A program made the translations under genes and the position numbers. Shown here one piece after another: positions 45,536 to 53,981 of a DNA stretch of 64,000 bases; position 1 is the stretch's first letter; each line of letters opens with the position of its first letter. Source of the stretch: Desulfosporosinus sp. FKB (GTDB lineage Bacteria > Bacillota > Desulfitobacteriia > Desulfitobacteriales > Desulfitobacteriaceae); assembly GCF_002196705.1 (NCBI RefSeq), contig NZ_NADJ01000034.1:78097-142096 (forward strand), given 5' to 3'. The notes below the pieces were generated by a model that had not been told where the DNA came from, made no database searches, and saw only the letters and a list, made by a program, of their open reading frames with translations.

Positions 45536-46117
45536 CTAAAGTTGTCCTTTTAAGCCAATAGCTTCTGCCGCACTTTGCATCCCCTTGATAGTCTCTCCGA
45601 TAATATAGTCTAGTTCCATGCCTAACATTTTTGCGCCTTGTTCAATGACTTCGCGGTTTACTCCGGCGGCAAAGCTTTTTTGCTTCCATTTCTTTTTAAC
45701 CGATTTAACTTCAAGATCAAGAATGCTTTTGCTTGGCCGCAAGAGGGCCGTGGCAGCGATAAGGCCAGTTAATTCATCAATAGTGAATAATACTTTTTCC
45801 ATTGTGTGAATAGGTTCGATGTCACAGCATAGCCCCCAACCATGACTTTGTACTGCATGAATATAGTCTTCGGGCATGTTGTGTTCTGTTAGCAGCTCTT
45901 TGGCTTTTAGGCAGTGCTGCTCAGGATACATTTCATAATCAACATCATGCAATAATCCGATAATGCCCCACTTTTCTTTTTCAGGTTCGCCAAGAATATT
46001 GGCAAAATGAAGCATTACAGCTTCCACAGAGAGCGCATGGGTAATCAGGCTGTCACTCTTATTATATTTCGTTAAAATATCATAGGCTTGTTCCCTGGTT
46101 GGTATTGGCTGTTCCAC
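45536..46117 (-). CDS. HD-domain phosphohydrolase-like protein
   Basis: 193 residues. HALSVEAVM, then LLHDVDYE (HD metal motif, about 55-58) and VQSHGW mark an HD hydrolase of the YfbR/HDIG-like small group; KVLFTIDELTGLI is a conserved helix with Asp. Likely hydrolyses a phosphate ester; substrate unknown. GTG start at 46117 with GAGG upstream. Divergent from the SOS polymerase gene. Confidence 0.88.
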   Translation of the reverse strand: MEQPIPTREQAYDILTKYNKSDSLITHALSVEAVMLHFANILGEPEKEKWGIIGLLHDVDYEMYPEQHCLKAKELLTEHNMPEDYIHAVQSHGWGLCCDIEPIHTMEKVLFTIDELTGLIAATALLRPSKSILDLEVKSVKKKWKQKSFAAGVNREVIEQGAKMLGMELDYIIGETIKGMQSAAEAIGLKGQL

Positions 46118-46203
46118 TATATATGCCTCTTTTCCTTAATTGTTATAAAAAATACTAAACGTTTATTCTTTCCATGTCAACCTCGGCTCAAAGCACTTTT
46201 CCG

Positions 46204-46246
46204 TTGATGTTTTAATTGCGCATGGTTATAATTAGAACATAAGTTC
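46204..46246 (+). promoter_or_regulatory. SOS promoter: TTGATG-N17-TATAAT with LexA (DinR) box
   Basis: TTGATG (46204-46209), 17-bp spacer, TATAAT (46227-46232), then AGAACATAAGTTCT containing GAAC-N4-GTTC (46235-46246), the Firmicute LexA box, right over the expected transcription start. Predicts DNA-damage induction of the downstream polymerase. Confidence 0.88.
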
Positions 46247-46308
46247 TATTGGCAGCAAATAAATGTGCTGTCAATGTTAGACTCTAAATTAACGGGTGGT
46301 GTTAAACA

Positions 46309-47562
46309 ATGGCCAAAAACTGTGTTTTTCATATTGATGCAAATTCTGCCTACCTATCTTGGGAGGCTTCGTTTCGTCTTCAACAGGGTGATTCACTCGA
46401 TTTACGGACAGTTCCAGCAGTTGTCGGCGGTGATCCAAGTACCCGTCATGGGATCGTACTTGCAAAATCAATATCCGCCAAAAAGTTTAATATTCAAACG
46501 GGCGAAACTCTTTACTCGGCATGTCAAAAATGTCCAGGGCTAATTATTGTCCCACCGAATTATACCCTTTATCGCCAGTGCAGTGATGCTATGGTTGAGA
46601 TCCTTCAAGAGTATAGTCCATTGGTCCAACGTTTTTCTGTCGATGAATGCTTTTTGGATTTTTCCGGAATGGAATTGTGCTTCAAGGACCCTATAAAAAC
46701 TGCTTATGAAGTCAAGGATCGAATAAAAAACGAACTGGGCTTTACCGTGAATATTGGAATTTCTACGAATAAGTTATTGGCTAAGATGGCAGGAGAGTTG
46801 AAAAAGCCGGATATGGTCCATACTATTTTCCCTGAAGAAGTTCCCGCAAAAATGTGGCCTCTGCCGATTGAGGAACTTTTCATGGTTGGAAGAGCAACTT
46901 CTAAAAAGCTTAGATCCCGAGGAATTCGAACGATTGGGGAATTAGCTAATTTTGACTTGAAACTGATTAAGCTATTTCTTAAATCCCATGGAGTTCTAAT
47001 TTGGAATTATGCCAACGGTCTTGATTATTCACCTGTCCGAAAGGGCGGTTCCCTTGAAGTAAAGGGTATGGGCAACTCAACTACAATTCCCTTCGATGTA
47101 GAGGATCGAAGGAATGCTCATCTTGTTATACTTTCTCTTGTTGAATCCGTAAGTGCCCGGCTGCGTCAGGCCAGTCTTTTAGCCCGATTGGTATCCATAT
47201 CCTTTCGAACCAATGAATTTTATAGTAGTTCGCATCAGCGCAAGCTTTTTAATGCTACCGATTGCACCGATGAAATTTGGGAAATAGCTTGTAAGCTCTT
47301 CGATGGATTATGGGATAATCAGCCTCTCAGACATATGGGACTGCGTGTATCCGAACTCTGTCAAAACGATTTTTACCAAACATCTTTATTCGGCAAGAAT
47401 TTTGCTAAACGACGTAAGGTTGATAATACTATCGATGTAATTAGGGATAAATTCGGGTCTTCTGCTATTTTTAGATCGGCATTTCTCTACAGCGGGCTTC
47501 ATTCAATAACCGGTGGTGTCATTGAAAACGAAGATTACCCAATGATGACAAGCCTTTTATAG
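46309..47562 (+). CDS. Y-family DNA polymerase (UmuC/DinB-like), SOS-controlled
   Basis: Translesion polymerase of 417 residues. Catalytic motifs HIDANSAYLSWEA near the N-terminus and RFSVDECFLDFSG about residue 100; GISTNKLLAKMAGELKKPD; HhH region RSRGIRTIGELANF. Sequence differs clearly from the second Y-family gene at 48999 (DANSAYLSWEA rather than DMDAFYASVE), so it is a distinct subfamily. ATG 46309 follows a poor ribosome binding site (GGGTGG). LexA box in the promoter. Confidence 0.93.
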   Translation: MAKNCVFHIDANSAYLSWEASFRLQQGDSLDLRTVPAVVGGDPSTRHGIVLAKSISAKKFNIQTGETLYSACQKCPGLIIVPPNYTLYRQCSDAMVEILQEYSPLVQRFSVDECFLDFSGMELCFKDPIKTAYEVKDRIKNELGFTVNIGISTNKLLAKMAGELKKPDMVHTIFPEEVPAKMWPLPIEELFMVGRATSKKLRSRGIRTIGELANFDLKLIKLFLKSHGVLIWNYANGLDYSPVRKGGSLEVKGMGNSTTIPFDVEDRRNAHLVILSLVESVSARLRQASLLARLVSISFRTNEFYSSSHQRKLFNATDCTDEIWEIACKLFDGLWDNQPLRHMGLRVSELCQNDFYQTSLFGKNFAKRRKVDNTIDVIRDKFGSSAIFRSAFLYSGLHSITGGVIENEDYPMMTSLL

Positions 47563-47681
47563 GGACAGGAAAAATTTGTGCTTAACCACAAAGAGGGATT
47601 TAGCAATCTTCCATTGAATATCAGGATAAGGAATTCCCTTAATTGATATCAGCAAATCGGGAAAACAGAGGTGAGAAATAC

Positions 47682-48104
47682 ATGAGTTTGAAAGTTCAGT
47701 ACAACTGTTCAAATATTAAATGGGATAATGTAGCACAGACTTTAAAATTAGTTGGAATGGCAAGTTACGCACCAGAAATTCATAAGAAAGCCTTTGAGAA
47801 TAGTCATACAGTAGTATTTGTATTTGATGGCGAAAAACTCGTTGGCTTTGGTCGGGCAATCTCCGATGGGACATATCAGGCCGCCCTGTATGACTTGGCA
47901 ATATTGCCTGAATATCAAGGCCGAAGGATAGGAAGGATGATTGTGAGCACCATAAAAAATTCGCTTCCCAACTGTAACATTATCTTATATGCAGCACCGG
48001 GGAAAGAAGGGTTCTATGAAAAACTTGATTTTAGGAAAATGAAGACTGGGATGGGTTTGTTTTGTAACGCAGCTAATATGAGAAACAGGGGCTTCATTGA
48101 ATAA
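47682..48104 (+). CDS. GNAT-family N-acetyltransferase
   Basis: 140 residues from ATG 47682 with GAGGTGAG upstream. Acetyl-CoA motif PEYQGRRIGRMIV, preceded by YDLAILPEYQ, and AAPGKEGFYEKLDFRKM near the end. Substrate unknown. First gene of a possible run GNAT-thioredoxin-MauE-dinB. Confidence 0.9.
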   Translation: MSLKVQYNCSNIKWDNVAQTLKLVGMASYAPEIHKKAFENSHTVVFVFDGEKLVGFGRAISDGTYQAALYDLAILPEYQGRRIGRMIVSTIKNSLPNCNIILYAAPGKEGFYEKLDFRKMKTGMGLFCNAANMRNRGFIE

Positions 48105-48157
48105 AAAACTGCACTAGCATTTGTACCTTGAGCGAAGCGAAAGGAATGTTTAGCGTA

Positions 48158-48571
48158 ATGAAGAAGGTATTTTTAATAATATTCATGGTAGGAATCTTGT
48201 TATCTGTTGGAATTTATTCATGGCAGTCACAAATGTTTCAAAAAGACCAGATGACAGAGATTAGTCCGGATCAATTACAACAGAAAATTGATAATGGTGA
48301 TAATTTTTACGTTTATTTTTACTCTCCGACTTGTGAACAGTGTATTAAAACGGAACCTTACCTTAAAGAAGCCGTTAAAAAACTTGCAGTTAAAAATATA
48401 GTAAAAGTCGATGTTCAAAAATATGATGCCTTGCGAAAACAATATCAAATACAAGGGACACCCACAATTTACGTCTATAATAATCATAAGTTAGTTAAAG
48501 GTATTACTGGGGGCTTTGAAAATCTTGAGGATTATGTAAAGTTTTTTCAAGAAACGGGAGGAACAACGTGA
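48158..48571 (+). CDS. Membrane-anchored thioredoxin-like protein
   Basis: 137 residues. N-terminal hydrophobic segment (VFLIIFMVGILLSVGIYSW) as uncleaved anchor or signal, then a thioredoxin fold with YFYSPTCEQCIKTEPYL (redox CxxC) and cis-proline motif QGTPTIYVY. Faces outside the membrane, probably handling disulfides. ATG 48158 is chosen (other in-frame starts at 48146 and 48128). Its end overlaps the next gene by 4 nt. Confidence 0.88.
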   Translation: MKKVFLIIFMVGILLSVGIYSWQSQMFQKDQMTEISPDQLQQKIDNGDNFYVYFYSPTCEQCIKTEPYLKEAVKKLAVKNIVKVDVQKYDALRKQYQIQGTPTIYVYNNHKLVKGITGGFENLEDYVKFFQETGGTT

Positions 48572-48987
48572 TTTTTTTAAGATTGTTGCTTGCAGGAATT
48601 TATATATATGCCGGGGGATCAAAGCTTTTGAATTTATATCTTTTTAAAGCTACTATTCTAGCTTATTATCCCTTTTTGCCTGGTGTGGCGGCTTTACTAA
48701 TTGCTATCGTCTTTCCTTGGCTGGAAATTTTGTCCGGTTTATCTCTAGGGGTCAATTGGCAAGGAAAGTATTCGAGCGCTTTCTTATTGCTGCTGTCCTT
48801 ATTTTTCTTAATCCAAACCCTTCTTAACTATAGTAATGTTTTGCCCTATGGGTGTGGATGTTTTGGTTTCAGCGGACCTGAAACGATTACCGTATATTAT
48901 ATCGTGAGAGATTCTTTGATTATGCTATTATCCGGCATTGTTTGTTTTAGACAATGGAAGACAAACAAACTTCCTGCTGAGATTTAA
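48568..48987 (+). CDS. MauE/DoxX-like membrane protein
   Basis: 139 residues with four hydrophobic spans. GGSKLLNLYLFKATILAYY and YGCGCFGFSG (two Cys in a CxC motif between helices) match the methylamine utilisation MauE family, membrane partners of thioredoxin-like proteins. GTG 48568 overlaps the thioredoxin stop (GTGA), so the two are translationally coupled and likely form a redox pair supplying or removing disulfides outside the cell. Confidence 0.88.
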   Translation: MIFLRLLLAGIYIYAGGSKLLNLYLFKATILAYYPFLPGVAALLIAIVFPWLEILSGLSLGVNWQGKYSSAFLLLLSLFFLIQTLLNYSNVLPYGCGCFGFSGPETITVYYIVRDSLIMLLSGIVCFRQWKTNKLPAEI

Positions 48988-48998
48988 AGTTAGGGAAG

Positions 48999-50219
48999 GT
49001 GATGATAGTGACAAGCGCAATTGGCGATAAGCCTTTAAATCATAGTGATACCTGTAAAGATTGGACAGGCTTACGTAAACTAATCCATGTCGATATGGAT
49101 GCCTTTTATGCCTCAGTAGAGCAGCGGGATGATCCCACCTTATTAGGAAAACCGGTAGTTGTCGGCGGTAAGCCCAATAGTCGGAGCGTTGTTTCAACAG
49201 CATCTTATGAAGCCCGAAAATTCGGCATACATTCTGCTATGCCCATGGCAGAAGCCTATCGTCGTTGTCCTCAGGCCATATTTTTGCCAGTAAATATGCC
49301 AAACTATAAAAAAGTCTCTTTACAGATCCGAGAAATTTTTTTGACCTATACGCCATTAGTAGAGCCTCTATCCGTGGACGAGGCCTTTTTAGACGTAACA
49401 GGATCTACAAGCTTATTTGGATCAGTAGATTCTATTGCTCTGCAAATTAAACAACGCATTAAAGAGGAACTCGGTTTAACCGCTTCTGTAGGCATTGCTT
49501 GGAATAAATTTCTGGCTAAATTAGCTTCCGATTTACAAAAGCCTGATGGTTTTGTCTTTGTTCAACCGGATAAAATCCAGGAATTTCTGGATCCTCTGTC
49601 GATAGAACGACTTTGGGGAGTGGGGCAAAGAACTTCTGAACAATTACATAAATTGAATATTAAAACGATTAAAGATTTGCGTTATTTAGAGCTGGGATAT
49701 TTAATTCAGCAATTCGGAGTATTGGGAAATCAGCTGCATCAGTTAGCCCGAGGTATTGATGAACGGCCCGTTGAACCTGAGAGGGCTATTAAATCTATCG
49801 GTCGAGAAACTACTTTTTCAGTCGATGTAACTGATACAGACGCTTTGGAGACCACTTTATTAGAGCTTGCTGTTGATGTTGGGCGGCGACTGCGAAAAGA
49901 GGGTTTAAAAGGTAAAACCGTAACCCTAAAACTTCGCTATGACGATTTTAAAACGGTATCGCGTTCCCAAACGTTAGATCAAGCCACGGATCTTGATGAA
50001 AAAATCTTCCAAGAAGCTCGGATTCTGTTAAGGAATGTTTCTCTAAAAAGTTCAATACGCTTGCTTGGAGTTACGATCAATAACTTATCTTCAAAATGTG
50101 AAAATCAACTCTCATTGTTTTCTGAGTCGGACGAGAAATTGGAGACCTTAGCTAAGGTAATTGATGCCGTTAACCAAAAATTTGGCGAAAAGGGCATTAA
50201 AAGGGCTAGACTCTTGTAA
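48999..50219 (+). CDS. dinB: DNA polymerase IV
   Basis: 406 residues, canonical DinB. Catalytic motifs IHVDMDAFYASVEQRDDP and EPLSVDEAFLDVTG, GIAWNKFLAKLASDLQKPDG, thumb HhH IERLWGVGQRT, and little-finger domain. In-frame starts GTG 48999, ATG 49002 and GTG 49008 all lie close to GGGAAGGTGAT. It follows MauE by 11 nt, so it may be cotranscribed with the redox pair. No LexA box is seen directly upstream. Confidence 0.95.
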   Translation: MMIVTSAIGDKPLNHSDTCKDWTGLRKLIHVDMDAFYASVEQRDDPTLLGKPVVVGGKPNSRSVVSTASYEARKFGIHSAMPMAEAYRRCPQAIFLPVNMPNYKKVSLQIREIFLTYTPLVEPLSVDEAFLDVTGSTSLFGSVDSIALQIKQRIKEELGLTASVGIAWNKFLAKLASDLQKPDGFVFVQPDKIQEFLDPLSIERLWGVGQRTSEQLHKLNIKTIKDLRYLELGYLIQQFGVLGNQLHQLARGIDERPVEPERAIKSIGRETTFSVDVTDTDALETTLLELAVDVGRRLRKEGLKGKTVTLKLRYDDFKTVSRSQTLDQATDLDEKIFQEARILLRNVSLKSSIRLLGVTINNLSSKCENQLSLFSESDEKLETLAKVIDAVNQKFGEKGIKRARLL

Positions 50220-50291
50220 TTACTATCTCATTAGCTGCTTTTCTGGCATGAATCCTTTTGTTTTGGATAAAATAGTTTCGAGGTGAAGAGC

Positions 50292-50489
50292 ATGCCAAGA
50301 AATGATGGCAATAAAAATAAATTTGAGGATTTGAAAAAGCTGGAATTGACCTTGAAAAATATCCATAAAAATGAAGAATTTCTGGAGGAAAATGCTGAAG
50401 AACTTTCTGCACATCAAATTAAAGATGTTAAGTCAAAATTGGCTTCGAAGAAAAAACATTTAGAAGAAACGGATGGAACCATTAAATAG
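50292..50489 (+). CDS. Small charged helical protein, Tlp-like
   Basis: 65 residues from ATG 50292 behind GAGGTGA. Lys/Glu-rich amphipathic helices with KNIHKNEEFLEENAEEL and KLASKKKHLEETDG. Layout resembles the small acid-soluble spore protein Tlp family but identity cannot be confirmed by eye. A SASP gene lies just downstream on the other strand. Confidence 0.6.
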   Translation: MPRNDGNKNKFEDLKKLELTLKNIHKNEEFLEENAEELSAHQIKDVKSKLASKKKHLEETDGTIK

Positions 50490-50508
50490 GAGCATAAAGC
50501 TCCTTTTT
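50488..50508 (+). terminator. Short intrinsic terminator
   Basis: AGGAGC / GCTCCT with five-base loop and TTTT, overlapping the stop codon of the preceding small gene. Confidence 0.7.
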
Positions 50509-50579
50509 AATGGTCCTCTTTAAATACTTCGTGCGATGGGTACTATAATGAGGTGAGTGTTGAATTCTAAGCCAAATTA

Positions 50580-50612
50580 ATAAGAAGGATATCTTACGAT
50601 ATCCTTCTTATG
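50580..50612 (-). terminator. Terminator of the SASP gene
   Basis: TAAGAAGGATATC / GATATCCTTCTTA stem, 26 bp beyond the SASP stop codon on the minus strand. Confidence 0.75.
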
Positions 50613-50637
50613 TTAGAAGCTATTCAACTGATTAACG

Positions 50638-50844
50638 TTAGATTTTTGCTCCGCCTTTGAGATGCTCTTCAGCGAATTGAATCATACGTTTGGTCATTTG
50701 ACCGCCAACAGAGCCATTTTCGCGGCTGGTACGGTCACCACCGAGTTGGAGTCCCATTTCATTTGCAACTTCATACTTGAACTGATCCAATTGTTGTGAA
50801 GCACCTTGAGCTGCTGGTGTGTTCGTGTTTCTTTCTCCTGCCAT
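50638..50844 (-). CDS. Alpha/beta-type small acid-soluble spore protein
   Basis: 68 residues that coat and protect spore DNA. Clear SASP pattern: QLDQFKYEVANEMGL with the GPR protease cleavage region (Glu-Val after KY), then GDRTSRENGSVGGQMTKRMI. AAGGAGGG precedes the ATG. Expected to be expressed in the forespore (sigma-G); I did not identify the promoter. Confidence 0.96.
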   Translation of the reverse strand: MAGERNTNTPAAQGASQQLDQFKYEVANEMGLQLGGDRTSRENGSVGGQMTKRMIQFAEEHLKGGAKI

Positions 50845-51088
50845 GATAGGAACCCTCCTTTTAAAATGTGTTTGTGTACTGGAACATTCTTATTATGTCT
50901 TAGTTGGCTTTAAATACTCAGGTAATTATTGCTACAATATATATTGCTTCCCTTTTTATCGGCAGGATCATGATAATGGACATATGAGAATAACGCGTTT
51001 TTATTATAATTGATTTTGTTTTTCATAAGGTTTAAAATTAGGTTAGAAAGAAATACCAAGAGAAAGAAATGTTCAGGAGGCTTTCATA

Positions 51089-51739
51089 ATGAGTTTCAAG
51101 ATGAAAGAACCGGTTAATACTTGGACACATTTTGTTCCATTTGTAGCCGCAATTATTGGTTTAGTTTGCTTGATCATTAACTGTAAAGACAGTATCTCAA
51201 AGTTGATCACGATGACAATATATGGCTTGAGTGTGATAGCCCTTTATGGAGCAAGTTCGGTGTATCATTGGGTCAGAACAACACCACAAAAGGAGCTTCT
51301 CTTAAAAAAGATTGATCATATTGCTATCTACTTCCTTATTGCAGGTTCATACACACCGGTTTTTTATTTCGGACTAGACGGCGCCTGGCGGTGGGCCATG
51401 CTTATATCAGTATGGACTTTGGCGTTAATTGGAATGATCTTGAAATTATGGCTTATTCACGCCCCGCGTTATGTTTCAACAGCATTTTACGTATCTCTTG
51501 GTTGGATTGCCTTGGTACCTTTTTTACAGCTTATTCGCCATCTTCCGGAAGGGGCAATCATCCTAATGGCTGTGGGCGGCGTTGTCTATACCATAGGTGC
51601 AGTGATTTATGCGACAAAAATTTTTGACTTTTTTCCTAAACGATTTGGATTCCATGAAATTTTCCATCTTTTTATTGCAGTAGGTAGCTTAGTTCATTTT
51701 ATTATGATGCTTGTTTATATTGTGCCTTTGGCGGCATAA
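51089..51739 (+). CDS. Hemolysin III / PAQR-family membrane protein
   Basis: 216 residues, seven membrane spans. PAQR hallmarks SSVYHW (Ser/His), IDHIAIYFLIAGSYTPV with the conserved His and Asp, and FHEIFHLFIAVGSLVHF at the end. Bacterial members (YqfA/Hly-III) are integral membrane proteins of uncertain role. CAGGAGG precedes the ATG and a strong terminator follows. Confidence 0.93.
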   Translation: MSFKMKEPVNTWTHFVPFVAAIIGLVCLIINCKDSISKLITMTIYGLSVIALYGASSVYHWVRTTPQKELLLKKIDHIAIYFLIAGSYTPVFYFGLDGAWRWAMLISVWTLALIGMILKLWLIHAPRYVSTAFYVSLGWIALVPFLQLIRHLPEGAIILMAVGGVVYTIGAVIYATKIFDFFPKRFGFHEIFHLFIAVGSLVHFIMMLVYIVPLAA

Positions 51740-51742
51740 AGT

Positions 51743-51776
51743 AAAGAGAGTGGCAAAATTGCCACTCTCTTTTTTA
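51743..51776 (+). terminator. Intrinsic terminator
   Basis: AAAGAGAGTGGC / GCCACTCTCTTT stem followed by T-run. Confidence 0.9.
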
Positions 51777-51802
51777 AAATGTTGTTCTTCATGGAGATAA
51801 AG

Positions 51803-52273
51803 TCAGTCTTCTGTGCGATGATTTTCATCGCTGCAATAGGCTGTGGCTTCTTCGGCACTATAATTTCCATAAACGAGTTTCATTAAGCCTGGATAATAGG
51901 TATCAAAACCGAGAACTCCATTCCAGACTATATTCAGTATTTGATCCTTAGAGGGTTCGGCATCAGCAAGATCCAAGAAGGTTCTAAAACGGATTTCACC
52001 GTTATCCATATCCATTTCAAAATTACCGTTCGCGAGTTCATAATTGACACGGCTCATAAAATCACATACTTCGAGACGTTTGGCATAAGGGATTTTTTGA
52101 TTAATATGTGTGTTGCAAAGTAAAGATTCCTGCTCTTCATCAACGAGGAGGAAAGCATGAAAATTAGCGTTAACCCCTCGAATCTCAAGTTTAATAATTT
52201 CGTTCTTAGTGTCAGAGTCAAAATCCCAGCCATTTTGATTAAGAACTTCATAGAGTACTTGAAATAAAGACAC
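51803..52273 (-). CDS. YbjN-domain protein
   Basis: 156 residues from GTG 52273, nine bases after AGGAGG (in-frame GTG 52282 is too close). Acidic alpha/beta protein; NQNGWDFDSDTKNEIIKLE and RVNYELANGNFEMDMDNGEIRFRT are typical of YbjN (type III secretion chaperone-like fold). Function unknown. Convergent with hemolysin III. Confidence 0.8.
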   Translation of the reverse strand: MSLFQVLYEVLNQNGWDFDSDTKNEIIKLEIRGVNANFHAFLLVDEEQESLLCNTHINQKIPYAKRLEVCDFMSRVNYELANGNFEMDMDNGEIRFRTFLDLADAEPSKDQILNIVWNGVLGFDTYYPGLMKLVYGNYSAEEATAYCSDENHRTED

Positions 52274-52451
52274 GGTTAGCACCCTCCTTATTATGCCGTT
52301 TGTTATCTAACAATTCCACATGAAGGTCTTTAATTCCTGCACCGATAAAATAAGGGAAGCAAAAAAATACTTACTTGGAAAAGAAGGGCATATGTGGAAA
52401 TATCTCGAAGAATATAGGAATTGATATCTCCCTAAGGAGGGATTGACTGAT

Positions 52452-53642
52452 ATGCGTTCTCTAAAACATCAAATTTTATTACTTATGTTAGGTTCCTTAG
52501 TTCTGTTAGCAGCGAGTTTCATTTTCATTTTTGGTTGGTATATGAGGGAACGGGCCGTTGATGCAGCTATTGTCAAAGCAGAGACGGATCTGAAAACATG
52601 TATGGAAATTATTAATGACAGCGTTCCGGGACCTTGGGAAATAAAATCTGGGATTCTCTACAAAGGAGATGTTCAACTATCTTACCGAACAGAGCTTGTG
52701 GATCATTTATCTAAGTTAACAGGTGATACGGTTACTTTATTTTTAGGCGATACTCGTACAGCTACAACAGTTCGTGATGGCAATGGAGAAAGAGCTATTG
52801 GAACGAAAGTCTCCGATGCTGTTGCCCAAAAAGTTTTAAAAAATGGTCAAATGTATCTTGGAGAAGCAAATGTAGTCGGACAGTTATTTCAGACTGCCTA
52901 TGAGCCGATTCGCGATAGTAACGGAGAAATCATTGGCATGTTTTATGTCGGAATATCTAAAAACTACACACAATCATTTATTGTGAATTCCTTAATACGT
53001 CTGAGTCTGCTAGGGTTAGGTTTAGCTTTCTTCGTAATCATCTTAACTTGGTTCTTCATTCAGAGGGTAATTATCCGGCCCTTAAAAGAAATTACATTGG
53101 GAACAAGAGATGTTGCTACCGGTCATGCTACAGAAAAAGTTAATGTGACGGGACCCAAGGAAATTGGAGATTTAGCAGTTGCCTTTAATCAAATGGTAGA
53201 ACGATTAAGTAATATAGCTGATGAAATGAGCAAAGTGACTGTTGCCCGGGAAGGCAAAGAAGAACGGTTTCGCGAGAATGAAGAGATAAGACCTGCTGAT
53301 GACAGTGGTTTCGCTGATGAGTTTAGGGAGCCTGACTCTGAAGATGGTAATCATAAAGGGGAACAAAAGATTGATAAAAAAAACGTGGAATTAAAGACTT
53401 ACAATATGGAGCAAGAGGGATTACCCAAAGGTTTGAATGTTATGACCTTAAAACAAATTCTTGTGTTTTTATCGGAAACCGCAGAACCGGTTTCAGCTGA
53501 AACTGTTGCAGAAGGTGTAAGACTAACTAGGGTTACTGTGCGACGATATTTAGATTATCTCGAATTACGAAAAATTTTAGATACAGAGTTGAAGTATGGG
53601 ACAGTTGGAAGACCAGTAAAACTATTTCAACTGAACCAATGA
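52452..53642 (+). CDS. Membrane one-component regulator: Cache-HAMP-HTH
   Basis: 396 residues from ATG 52452 (AAGGAGG upstream; TTG 52443 in frame). TM1 near 10-30, an extracellular single-Cache-like domain (about 35-170, with TVRDGNGERAIGTKV, VGQLFQTAYEPIRDSNGEIIGMFYVG), TM2 (FFVIILTWFFIQRV), HAMP (RPLKEITLGTRDVATG), an acidic disordered linker (about 265-320), and a C-terminal HTH (LNVMTLKQILVFLSET... TRVTVRRYLDYLELRKILDTEL... GRPVKLFQL) like the DNA-binding domain of CitB/DcuR response regulators. There is no kinase or receiver domain, so signal sensing and DNA binding appear joined in one membrane protein. Next to the fdh operon. Confidence 0.85.
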   Translation: MRSLKHQILLLMLGSLVLLAASFIFIFGWYMRERAVDAAIVKAETDLKTCMEIINDSVPGPWEIKSGILYKGDVQLSYRTELVDHLSKLTGDTVTLFLGDTRTATTVRDGNGERAIGTKVSDAVAQKVLKNGQMYLGEANVVGQLFQTAYEPIRDSNGEIIGMFYVGISKNYTQSFIVNSLIRLSLLGLGLAFFVIILTWFFIQRVIIRPLKEITLGTRDVATGHATEKVNVTGPKEIGDLAVAFNQMVERLSNIADEMSKVTVAREGKEERFRENEEIRPADDSGFADEFREPDSEDGNHKGEQKIDKKNVELKTYNMEQEGLPKGLNVMTLKQILVFLSETAEPVSAETVAEGVRLTRVTVRRYLDYLELRKILDTELKYGTVGRPVKLFQLNQ

Positions 53643-53716
53643 TTAATTATTTAGCGTCTAGTCTGCCAAACCAACAAACTACTGCGAGCATTTTGGGGCT
53701 GCGCAGTTAAATTGCT

Positions 53717-53766
53717 AAAAAGGGTTGTAAAACGAATTAGTAGATGCGTTGACAACGCCTTTTTTA
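53717..53766 (+). terminator. Terminator after the Cache-HAMP-HTH gene
   Basis: AAAAGGGTTGT ... ACAACGCCTTTTTT stem-loop with T-run, separating the regulator from fdhA. A weaker hairpin precedes it at about 53681-53708. Confidence 0.7.
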
Positions 53767-53840
53767 GGTTACGAAATCTTTTTTTATTTACATAATGTTC
53801 ATAATGAAGACATCGGAGAAAAAGAGAGTTAAGCTAAAGG

Positions 53841-53863
53841 ATAGAATATTTAGAATATTCTAT
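53841..53863. promoter_or_regulatory. Perfect 23-bp palindrome upstream of fdhA (candidate operator)
   Basis: ATAGAATATT-TAG-AATATTCTAT, 10+3+10 with no mismatch, about 120 bp before the fdhA start. Not followed by a T-run, so it is more likely a protein-binding site than a terminator. The upstream HTH regulator is one candidate ligand. Confidence 0.55.
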
Positions 53864-53981
53864 ATTAAAAAATATAACATAATCTTTAAACTAAAAGTAT
53901 TAGGCATTTCCTATTGCTGAAATTTTGTGGAGAGCTGTAGGTATGTTTAATAAAAAGATTAATCAGAGGAGGAAAGAAGGT

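Noticed and set aside
52320..52424. 34-codon frame (MKVFNSCTDK...) upstream of the Cache-HAMP-HTH gene
   Set aside because: No ribosome binding site, no terminator and no recognisable features.
53905..53925. Sigma-54-like element AGGCAT...TTGCT before fdhA
   Set aside because: Spacing between GG and GC is 11 instead of the required 10 bases and flanks do not match.
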